Assembly (NCBI GenBank): GCA_034336665.1 | Contig: CM067564.1 | Location: 42,360,975-42,424,974 of the forward strand | Direction of reading: 5' to 3' | Length of the DNA stretch: 64,000 bases | Origin: Luscinia megarhynchos | Lineage: Eukaryota; Chordata; Aves; Passeriformes; Turdidae | Shown here: positions 12,701 to 24,700 of the stretch, piece by piece | Numbering within the stretch: position 1 is the stretch's first letter | Layout: the number at the start of each line of letters is the position of its first letter | Translations under genes and position numbers: made by a program | Notes under the pieces: model-generated | What the model was told of the DNA's origin: nothing | The model's database searches: none | Seen by the model: the letters and a program-made list of their open reading frames with translations, nothing else

Positions 12701-15700
12701 TGGGAATATGGGATTAGGGTGAGAGTTGAACGATTGGAAAGGGATTAATTGTTGGGAGTTATGTGGAAAGGCACTGGGGAGGAAAAAATGGAAATGTGGG
12801 ATTAGGGTGGGTGTTGAAGGTCTGGAAAGGTGGGAATATGGGATTACACAGGAATCAAAGGCACAAAAAATGAGAATATGGGAAGAAGGTTGGGAGTTTC
12901 TCAGAAAGACACCGGGGGGGAAAACGGGAATATGGGATTAGGGTGGGAGTTGAACGATTGGAAAGAGATTAAGTGTTGGCAGTTACTTGGAAAGGCACTG
13001 GAGAAAAAAAAATGGGAATGTGGGATGAGGGTGGGAATTGAAGGTTTGGAAAGGGATTAAGTGTTGGGAGTCATTGAGAAAGACACTGGGGGGGAAAATG
13101 GGAATACAGGATTAGGCAGGAATCAAAGGCTCAAAAAAAAAAGTGAATATGGGAAGAAGGTTGGGAGTTTCTCAGAAAGGCACTGAGGAAAAACATGGGA
13201 ATGTGGGATTAGGTGGGAATGGCAGGCTCAAAAAAGATGGGAATACAGAATTAGGTGTTGGGAATGTGGTTGTGGAAAGAGATGGAAGAGGGTGGGAGAG
13301 AAGGAAGGTTGAGAATTGCTGCGGGATGAGAGAATCCGAATATGGATCACCAGTGGGAGGGTTGGGAATGTGTTGGGAATGTATGGGACGGTTGGGAATT
13401 CCTGTGGATTTGGGTTGGGAAGAAGGGAATGGCCAAGGAGAGGAGAATTTCACACTGGGAAGATGGTGGAGGAGAAGGTTGGGAATTCCTGTGGAATTGG
13501 GTTGGGAAGAAGGGAATGGCCAAGGAGAGGACGATTCCACACTGGGAAGATGGTGGAGGAGAAGGTTGGGAATTCCTGTGGAATTGGCTTGGGAAGAAAG
13601 GAATTTTCTCCCTCTGCTCCCAGCTCCTCTCCCGGCACTGGGAATCCACGGGATCCAACCATGGATCTCCACTGGGAAGGGTTTGGAAGTGACATCTCAG
13701 TTCTGATGGACCAAGCCAGGAGATGTGGAATTCCCAACAATCCACGTCCAGCTGCCACTGGGATCCACATTTCCACAAATCCTGGCTGCTCCTCCTATTC
13801 CAAGTCCTTATTCCAGAGCTCCAGGGAAAATCCAGCACATGGAATAAATCCCCAATGACTCCCTGCCCTGAATTCCCTCCCAGTCCTTGGGAATCCCAGG
13901 ATCCATCTGGAAATTCCAACTCTGCCTCCGCAGAGGGACCAGGGGTGGAATCCCCATTCCAGTGGGATTTCAGGTGGAATTTGGGGACATGGATAAGTGG
14001 TGGCCTTGGAAGAGCTGGGAATTCTTGGATTCAATGTCTTAAAGGACTTTTCCAACCTAAACAATTCCATGATCCGTGAAACAGATCCAGACGTTCTGGA
14101 AAGCGAAGAGGTTCAGCCATGGGGTCCCTGCGCTCCAAAATTCCAGGAAAATGGGATTTTCCAATGTTTTGTTCTATGAGCTCATTCCCATCCCGGAGTT
14201 TAACATCCCAGAAATTTGTCCGGCACCTGTGGCAAAATCCTGGAAATATGGAATCGGCCACATCCAGCCCATTCCTGGCACCAAAACATCGGGAAAAACA
14301 AGGATTGCTCCCGCTCCAAGCCAGAACAGAGGATTCCAAGCCCTCTGGATTTGGGATATTCCCAGAGCCGCCATTCCAAGGTCTTCCAGAGGTGAATCCT
14401 GAGGATGCTCCGAGGCCACCAGGAGAAGGAAAATCCCGGGATTGGGAAGGAGCAGGCCAGGCTGAGCACAGCCATGCTTGGAATATTTTCCAGAGGAATA
14501 TTTGCGGTTCAAAGTCCGAGGATTTCAGGCTCCTGGAACTCTTCCCGTTGCCTTGGCAACGCCAGGCGTTCGTTCTCCGATGAGTTCCAACCTCGGGTGC
14601 GGGAATTTCTCCCGGCAGCGGCGCTTCCCGGATCCTGTTGGGACCCCCTGCCCTCAGTCCCCACATCCAGGCATTCCCAGTGGGAAAACTGGACAAAATC
14701 AGGGAATTTCGGAGCCAGAGGGGTTGGAAAAGCCCTCCTAGACCATCAATCCCAATCAATGCAAGGCCACCATTGATCCGTGTCCCCAAGTGTCACCTGC
14801 GAGGATGGATGTCCCATCAAGGCTGTCCCAGTAGAAAAATGGGTCAAAATTATGGAATTTCGGAGTCAGAGGGCTGGAAAAACCTTCCCAACCATTCAAT
14901 CAGCCATCAATCCCAACCATTTCCAGCACTGTGGGGCCACCTCTGATCCGCTTCCCCAAGTGCCACAGAGAAGGAGGGATGTCCCACCAACGCCATCCCA
15001 ATGGAAAAATGGGAGAAAATTATGGAATTTCAGAGACCTTAGGGGTTGGGAAATCCCTCCCAGACCATCAATCCCAATCAATGCAAAGCCACCATGGCTC
15101 CGTGTCCCCAAGTGTCACCTGCAAGGATGGATGTCCCACCAAGGCCGTCCCAATGAAAAACTGGGTCAAAATCATGGAATTTCGGAGACTTTAGGGGTTG
15201 GAAAAGTCCTCCCTGACCATCAATCCCAACCATTCCCAGCACTGTGGGGCCACCTCTGATCCGCGTCCCCAAGTGCCACAGAGAAGGAGGGATGTCCCAA
15301 AAAGGCCGTCCCAATGGAAATTGGGTCAAAATTATGGAATTTCAGAGTCTTTAGGGGCTGGAAAAGACCTCCCAGACCATCAGTTCCAATCAAGGCAAAG
15401 GCCACCTCTGATCCATGTCCCCAAGTGTCACCTGCGAGGATGGATGTCCCAAAAAGGCCATCCCAATGGAAAAATGGGTCAAAATCATGGAATTTCGGAG
15501 ACTTTAGGGGTTGGAAAAGTCCTCCCAGGCGATCAGTCCCAACCACTGATCCGTGTCCCCAAGTGCCACCGGGGGAGGAGGGATGTCCCACCAAGGCCAG
15601 GTGTCACCCAGGCACAGGACATCCACAACTCCCAGTGGGAAAATCCCGGGAAGGAGACAACACAGGAACAAAACTCGGAGCAATTCCCACAACGAGTCCA

Positions 15701-18700
15701 GATTTTGCTCCCCACACTTTTCCCAGACTTTCTTCCAGGTCTGTTTCTCCCGGCAAAACAAATCTTGTCTGTTACCATGACAGCACCGCTTGGAGCAGCC
15801 CCATCCCTGTTTTCCAAAGGAAAACACCGATTCCTGTTTTCCAAAGGGGTCTGCATGCTCCGTGGGATGCACCCAAAGCTCCCTGAGGAATTCCCAGCCT
15901 GGAGATGCTCCAGAGGCTCCCGAAAATTCCCGGCAGCCGGAGGAAGGGAAGCGCAATCAGCTCCGGGGTTTGTTTGGATTCACTGCTTCCATGATAAATA
16001 TTCATGGAAAAGAACAAGGAGTGCAAATGGCTGCTCGGTTCCAGGCCACGATTCCAGTTTAATCCTGGAAAATTCCAGAGGGAAGCAGGGAATGAGCCTG
16101 GAATGGCCCGGAGGGGAAAAGCAGAAAAGCGTTTCCCAAAGTGGAGAATTCCCACATTTCCCAGACTGGAGAATTCCAACATTTCCCAAAATGGAAAATT
16201 CCCAGGACATCTCCGAGACTGGACAATTCCCACAGAATGTCCCAGACTGGAGAATTCCCACATTTCCCAGAATGGGAAATTCCCAGGACATTTCCCAGAC
16301 TGGAGAATTCCCACAGAATGTCCCAGACTGGAGAATTTCCACATTTCCCGGAATGAGAAATTCCCAGGACATCTTCCAAACTGGAGAATTCCCTGGACAT
16401 CTCCGAGACTGGACGATTCCCATGGAATGTCCCAAACTGGAGAATTCCCACATTTCCCAGACTGGAGAATTCCCACGGAATGTCCCAAACTGGAGAATTT
16501 CCACATTTCCCAGAATGGGAAATTCCCAGGACATTTTCCAAACTGGAGAATTCCCAAAACATATCTGAGACTGGACAATTCCCATGGAATGTCCCAAACT
16601 GGAGAATTCCCACATTTCCCAGACTGGAGAATTCCCAGGGTGAGAGGGAGAGGGAAGTTCCCACTCTGCTGAATGCTCCAGATCCCAAAGAAAACATGGA
16701 TGAGCCTGGAATCCTCCTGGGAATCTCCCACCCTTCCTCTCTCTGCATTGGGATCGCCAGATCCCAGCTCAACCCAGCCCTGCTTCCCCCTGGGAATTCC
16801 ATGGGAAAATCCCTCCACGAGCCTCATTCCAATCCCAATCCTACCCAATTCCTGCTTTCAACATCCCTTCACTATTCCCATAAAATCCTGGGAAAAGGAC
16901 ACAAGCAGGAGCCATTCCCTGCTCCGACAAAATTCCTCAGCTCCTCTCAAATTTCCAATCCCTAATTCCAATCCCAGTTTCCGATCCTGATTTCCAAACT
17001 CAAAATCCAAACCCCTTTTCCAAACCCGATTTCTAATCCCAATTTCTAATCCTGATTCTACGCCCCATTTCCAATCTTGATTTCCAATGCCAATTTCCAA
17101 TCCCCATTTCCAAACCTCATTTCCAATCCTGATTTCCAAACCCAAAATTCAAACCACTTTTCCAAACCCAATTTCTAATCCTGATTTCTAATCCTGATTT
17201 CTAAACCCCATTTCTAAACCTCATTTCCAATTTTGATTTCCAATATCAACTTCCAAGCCCCATTTCCAAACCCCTTTTCTAATCCTGATTTCCAAACCCA
17301 AAATCCAAACTCACAATCCAAACCCCTTTTTGAAACCCAATTTCTAATCCTGATTTCTAATCCTGATTTCTAAACCCCATTTCTAAACCTCATTTCCAAT
17401 TTTGACTTCCAATCTCAATTTCCAATCCCCATTTCCCATCCCCGTTTCCAATCCTGATTCCAAACCCAAAATCCAAACTCAAAATCCAAACTCCTTTTCC
17501 AAACTCAATTTCCAATCCAAATTTCTAATCCTGATTCTAAACCCCATTTCTAAACCTCATTTCCAATCTTGATTTCCAATGCCAATTTCCAATCCCCATT
17601 TCCCATCCCCATTTCCCATCCCCATCTCCAAACCCTTTTCCAATCCCCATTTCCAAACCCTTTTTCCAATCCCCTTTTCCAATCCCCGTTTCCCATCCTA
17701 ATTTCCAAACCCAATTTCCAAACCCCAGGGAAGCTCCTGGCGGCAGGGCAGGACCATCTGGACCTGCTGCTCAGGTTGGAATTAATTTGGAATTCTTCCC
17801 TGACCTATTTTTTATCCGGAGCTGATTCCCAGACATCCCATTGTTCCTGACAGTTTTCTCTGCTGTTTTTCCTGATTTTTTTTTCCCGAGGAAAATCACG
17901 GAGACGCTCAGTCCCACGTGCGGATTCCAGCCGAGGGGAATTTAGGCCGGAGCTTTGGAGGTCGTTTATTCCCAAACTTTTTTCTTGGATTAATTCCATA
18001 ACCTTGCAGGCAAAAGAATTGGCAAGCTCTTCCCAAAATCCTTCCCGACTTTTTCTACCCCACCCCAAATTTCCAGTTCTGGCTGTCAGGATTAAGGGAA
18101 AAAAAAAATGTGAGGGAGGATTTTTGAGATTGAGCCAAGCTCAATTCCTGCTGCGAATTCTCTAAAAATGGATCCTTGTTTTCCTTCATTTCAGAGTTTT
18201 CATGGAATTCCAGGAATTTGGGTGGGAAAGGAAGTTAAATCCCACCCAATCCCACCCCTTCCCACCATCCCAGGCTGTTCCAACCTTGGACATTCCAGGG
18301 AATCCAGGGGCAGCCACAGGGAATTTTCTGGGAATTCTCCCAGCCAGGAATTTTTTCCCTAAATTCTTTTTCCAGCTGCTGATCCCATGGCTCCGTTCCT
18401 TTGTGCTAGGAATTCCCACTGCTCCCTCCATTGGCAGCACTGGATCCGTAAATTCCTCGGGATCATCCAAGGAAACGCAACAAGTGTGGATTTTATTCCT
18501 GATCCAAACCCAGTTTTCCCCGAAAGTTCTCCCATAGGGACATGGGAAGCATGGGAAAGGCCACCCAAGGGACCAAAATTCCCAAAATATTCCTTAAAAA
18601 AAAGCAAATCCAACCAGAAAAACATCCACTTTACTCCTATTCCCAGAGGATTTTCCCTCCTTGCCCCCAAACTCTGGATTTGGGAATGAAATCCCTCATG

Positions 18701-21700
18701 GATGCAAAAAGAGAGAAAAAAAATCCAGATTTTACAGTAGAGCAATTCCAGGATAATTCCAGACCTTGGGAATGTCAGCCAGGCTGGAAAAACAGCCTGA
18801 ACCCCACGGGAATCTCTCAGACACTTCCAAGATCCAAAGTGGCTGCAGCTTCCATGGGAAAAATCCATGGATTCACCACCAGGAAAAATCCATTCGTCCC
18901 CCCCAGTCCATCCTTGGGATTCACAGGAAGGGAAAAAAAAAAAAAAAAAAGAAAAACCGGAAAAATCCAACTCACCAACATCGGACTCTTTGTGGGTTTT
19001 GATGATTTCTGCCAGCTCGAAATTCCCTGCAATGATGGCCACCTGGAAAAGAGCCGGAAAACCGGGATGAGCGGCTCCGGAGCTTCCATGTGGATGGGAA
19101 CAGCTGCTTTCCATGGGGGGAAGCCAAGGATTCTTCTGCCTCGCATCATCCGGGAATTCTGAGGTGCCCACGCCTTCCCAGGACAGGGTTTGGGTGGTCC
19201 TGGCTTGGGGACAATCCCAGTCCCCTGGAATTCCCAGATTCCAGCCAGGAATTCGTCCCAAATCCTGGAGTGCTCTCAAGGTGTTGGGTTTGGATCCCGG
19301 GTAAAGTCGTGGGATTTGGAAGAGGTTTGGGATCAGCCAGGCCGGCTGGATGTGTCCCCAAGGGCCACGTCCAAAGAATTTGGGGACATTTCCAGGGATT
19401 GGGAATGCCTTGGGCAGCCTGTTCCTGATTGGAAGGGATTTTCCAGCAGCCCAAATTCACAAATCCCTGAGTTCCCAAATACATAAATCAAAATCTCCAA
19501 ATCCTCAGATCCCCAAACCCCCATGTCCTCAAATCCCCAAATCCCCAAGTCCCTAAAGTCCCCAAACCCTTAAATTCCCAAATGCCCAAATTCTCAATTC
19601 CGCATGTCTTCAAATCCCAAAATCCTCAAGTCCCTAAATCTTCAAATCCTGAAATCCTCAAGTCCCCCAAATCTTCAAATCCTCAAATCCCCAATTCTCC
19701 AAGTCCCCAAATTTTCAAGTCCCCAAATCCCCAAAAATTCCCAAATCCCCAAATCTGAAGTCTTCAAGTATCCAAATCCCCAAATCCCCAATACCCCAAA
19801 TTCTCGAATCTCCAAATCCCAAAGGCCCTAATTCTCCAAGTCCTCAAATCCTCAAATCCCCAAATTCTGAAGTCCTCAAGTACCCAAATCCCCAGGTGCC
19901 CAAGTCCCCAAATGTCCCAAATCCTCCAAATCCCCAAAACTTCAAAACCCCAAAAGTCCCGAATCCCCCAAACCCCCAAATCTTCAAATCCTGAAGTCTT
20001 CAAGTATACAAATACCCAAATCCCCAAATCCTCAAATCCCAGAGTCCCAAAGCCTCTAATTCTTCAAGTCCCCAAATCCCAAAATCCCCCAAATCCCCAA
20101 ATCCCCCAAATCCCGAAGTCCTCAAATTCCCGAGTGTCCAGGCCCTCAAATCCTCAAAACCACAAATCTCTGATTCTCCAAGTCCCTAAATTCTCAAGTC
20201 CCCAAATCCCAAAACCCCAAAACCCTAAATCCCTAAATCCTCAAAGCCCCAAATCCTGAAGTCCTTAAGTGCCCAAATCTCCAAGTCCCCAAATCCCAAA
20301 ACCCTCAAGTCCCCAAATCCTGAAGACCCCAAGTATCCAAATCTCTAGATCCTCAAATCCCCAAATCCCCAAATCTCCAAACCCTCAAATCTCCAAATCT
20401 CCAAACCCTCAAATCCCCAGATCTCCATACTCTCAAATCCTCAAATCCCCAAATCTCTAAATCCCAAAGTCACAAAATCCCTAATTCTCTAAGTCCCCAA
20501 ATCCCAAAATCCCCAAATCCCAAAATCCTCCAAGGATTCTGCCGCTTTTCCAAGGATTCTGCTTCTTTCCCAAAGACTCCATTCCATCCCAAAAACTCCC
20601 ATCCCAAAAAAACATCAACAATTCTCTCTTCCCACCTCCATATCCCACAAAACCCTTCCATTCCCACCCTCATCCCGGAATTCCGTGTGCTTTTTCCTCC
20701 TTCCTGCCGAATGCTCATCCTAAATCCCACCCCGGTGGGACAAATCCCAGCTGGAAAAATCCCTGGATCCATGAGAAAGCTGCTGTGGGAATACTGGGAA
20801 GCTCCATGGGATTCCCGGGAATTCTGCTCACCTGGAATGCCGTCTGGCTGTTGTAATTCCGGATTTCCTTGCTGGCGCCTCGGAAGAGGAGAACCCGGGC
20901 ACAGCTTTCCTGGGGAAAATAAAAATACAGGGAAAACGGGAATTTGATCAGGATTGGGAGCAGCAGATCTGGAAAATTCTTTGGGAAGAGGGAGGATGAA
21001 CATTCCCTAAGGATTTGGTATTCCTCGACCCGAAAGGAAACAAGTTATGGAATCATGGAATTCCAGGATGGATTGGGTTGGAAGGAATCTTTGGGATCAT
21101 CCAGATCCAGATTCCAAGGATTCTGTCCCTTCTCCAAGGATTCTCTGCCTTTTCCAAGGATTGTCCCCCTTTTCCAAGGAATTCTGCCCCTCTTCCAAGG
21201 GATTTTCCTCCTTTTCCAAGGAATTCTGGGCCTTTTCCAAGGGATTCTTTCCTCCTTTTCCAAGGAATTCTGCCCTTCTTCCAAGGATTCTGCTCTTTTT
21301 CCAAGGATCTTCCTCCATTCCCAGAGATTCTGTCCCTTGTCCAAGGAATTTGGCCCCTTTTCCAAGGAATTCTCCCCCTTTCCTGAGGATTCTGCTCCTT
21401 CTATGGGAATCAAAAAGATTAAACCATGGGATGTTCTCTTGGAAAATCCCAAACCTGGCTAGGACTCCAAGGAGGAACAGCCACATCCTGGGAAAGGGAT
21501 GGATTCCACCCTCTGGATTTGGGAATGGGGAGACCCAGGAGTGTCCCAGGGTGGTGTCACCTCCCCTGTGGTGTCTCCTGTCCCCAAATCCCACAGGTTC
21601 CACCTTGGAATGAACCCAAAATCAGGAGCTCCAAGGAGAAACAGCTTCATCCCGGGATAGGGAATGGATTCCACCTCTGAATTTGGGAGTGGGGAGATCC

Positions 21701-24700
21701 AGGAGTCTCCTGGGCTGTTGCCACCTGCCCCATGCTGTCCCTGTCCCCAAATCCCACAGATTCCACTGTGGCATGGAACTCAAAATCAGGAGCTCCAAGG
21801 AGGAACGGCCTCATCCTGGGACAGGGATGGATTCCACCACTGGATTTGGGAATGGGGAGATCCAGGACTGTCATGGGTTGGTGCCACCTCCCCTGAGGTG
21901 TCTCCTGCCCCCAAATCCAAATTCCACCACGGGATGGAACCCAAACCCAGAAGCTCCGAGGAGAAACAGCCTCATCCCGGGACAGGGATGGATTCCACCT
22001 CTGGATTTGGGAATGGGGAGATCCAGGAGTGTCCCGGGCTGGTCCCTGTCCGTGTCCCCGTGTCCCACCTGGTTGTAGAGGGCGCAGATGTGCAGGGCGG
22101 TGTTTCCTGAGGCGTTCTGCGCCGTCATGTCCGCTCCGTAGAACAGGAGATGCTCCAGGTGCTGCACGTGCCCGTAGCGACAGGCCTGGAGGGAAATCAG
22201 GGAAAAACCGTCCATGGGTACCAGGAGAACATTCCCATGGTGGAACCCCATCCCTGTGAAACCCATCCCTCCTGGTGGATCTCCATCCATGGGTACCAGG
22301 AAAACATTCTCATGGTGGAATCCCCATCCCTGTGAAATTCATCCCTCCTGGTGGATCTCCATCCATGGATACCAGGAGAACATTCTCATGGTAGAACCCC
22401 ATCCTTGTGAAACCCATCCCTCCTGGTGGATCTCCATCCATGGGCACCAGGAGAACATTCCCAGAACCCAACCCTAAACCTCAGGCGTGGAATGACCCCA
22501 TCCATGGGCACCAGGAGAACATTCCCATGGCTGGATCCCACACCTTTGGATCCCATTCCATCCCACCTGGTGGATTTCCTGCCAGCCCAATCCATGGGCA
22601 CCAGGGAGAACATTCTTACGACTGTATCCCATCCCTATGGATCCCATCCCTGTGGATCCCATCCCACCCCACCTGGTGGATCTCCTGCCAGCCCCATCCA
22701 TGGGCACCAGGGAGAACATTCTTACGGCTGGATCCCATCCCTGCAGATCCCACCCCTGTGGATCCCACCCCTGTGGATCCCACCCCTGCGGATCCCATCC
22801 CTTTGGATCCCACCCCTTTGGATCCCATCCCTGCAGATCCCACCCCTGTGGATCCCACCTCTGTGGATCCCACCCCTGCAGGATCCCATCCCTTTGGATC
22901 CCACCCTGCAGATCCCATCCCTCTGGATCCCATCCCATCCCACCTGGTGGATCTCCTGCCAGCCCCCAATCCATGGGCACCAAGGAGAACATTCTTATGG
23001 CTGGATCCCATCCCTGTGGATCCCATCCCTGTGGATCCCATCCCTGCAGATCCCATCCCTGTGGATCCCATCCCTTTGGATCCCATCCCATCCCACCTGG
23101 TGGATCTCCTGCCAGCCCCATCCATGGGCACCAAGGAGAACATTCTTACGGGCTGGATCCCATCCCTTTGGATCCCATCCCTGTGGATCCCATCCCTTTG
23201 GATCCCTATCCCTGTGGATCCCATCCCTGCGGATCCCACCCCTGTGGATCCCATCCCATCCCACCTGGTGGATTTCCTGCCAGCCCAATCCATGGGCACC
23301 AGGGAGAACATTCTTACGGCTGGATCCCATCCCTTTGGATCCCATCCCTGTGGATCCCATCCCCTTTGGATCCTATCCCTGTGGATCCCATCCCCTGCGG
23401 GATCCCACCCCTGTGGATCCCATCCCATCCCACCTGGTGGATTTCCTGCCAGCCCAATCCATGGGCACCAGGGAGAACATTCTACTGGGCTGGATCCCAT
23501 CCCTTTGGATCCCTATCCCTGCAGGATCCCGTCCCTTTGGATCCCCATCCCTGCGGGATCCCCACCCTGCAGATCCCATCCCTTTGGATCCCACCCCTTT
23601 GGATCCCATCTTTTGGATCCCACCCTGCAGATCCCACCCCTGAGGGATCCCATCCCTTTGGATCCCACACCTTTGGATCCCACCCCTTTGGATCCCATCT
23701 TTTGGATCCCACCCCTGCAGATCCCACCCCTGCGGATCCCATCCCTTTGGATCCCACCCCTGCGGATCCCACCCCTACGGATCCCATCCCTGTGGATCCC
23801 ACCCCTGCGGATCCCACCCCTGCGGATCCCATCCCACCCCACCTGGTGGATCTCCTGCCAGCCCCCATCCATGGGCACCAAGGAGGACATTCTTAGGGCC
23901 GGATCCCATCCCTGCGGATCCCACCCCTGTGGATCCCACCCCTGCAGATCCCACCCCTGTGGATCCCATCCCTGCGGATCCCACCCCTGCGGATCCCACC
24001 CCTGCGGATCCCATCCCTTTGGATCCCACCCCTGCAGATCCCATCCCTGCGGATCCCACCCCTGCGGATCCCATCCCACCCCACCTGGTGGATCTCCTGC
24101 CAGCCGTTCTCGTCCACGCAGCCCAGGCGGGCGTAGTCGTGCAGCAGCAGCTCGCAGCAGTAGGGGTCTCCCCCCACCATGGCGCTGTGGTACAGCGGGG
24201 TCAGACCCCGGCTGTCCTTGTAGTCCGGGGATGCTCCCAGATCCAGCAGCGTCTGCCGGGGAAAAGCGGGAAAAACCCCGTGGGAATGGCCGGGATGAGG
24301 GAATGGGCAAGGGAGAGGGAAATGGGGGGAGGGAGGGAAAGAGGGGCAAAAGGAGGGATGGAAAAAAGGAGGGAAGAAAAGGAGGGATGGAAGGATGGAA
24401 GAAAGGGGGGAAAAAGGAGAGAAGAGAGGAGGGAAGAAAGGAGGGGAAAAGGAGGGAAGAAAAGAGGGAAGAGAAGAGGGAAAAAAGGAGGGGAAAAAGG
24501 AGGGGAAAAGGAGGGGGAAAGGAGGGAAGAAAAGAAGGGACGGAAGGATGGAAGAAGGGGGAGGGAAAGAAAGGAGGGAAGAAACAGGGAAGAAAAGAGG
24601 GAGAAAAGGGGGAAAAGGAAGAAAAGGAGGGGGAAAAGGAGGGGAAAGGAGGGAAGAAAAGGAGGGAAGAAACAGGGAAGAAAAGAGGAAAGGAGGGGAA

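Noticed and set aside
11522..13230. CRISPR-like appearance of regular ~80-bp repeats
   Set aside because: Units are whole-length repeats without unique spacers, in a vertebrate intron.
3728..18975. Introns 9 and 10 have the same computed length (7454 bp)
   Set aside because: Their contents are unrelated; treated as coincidence.
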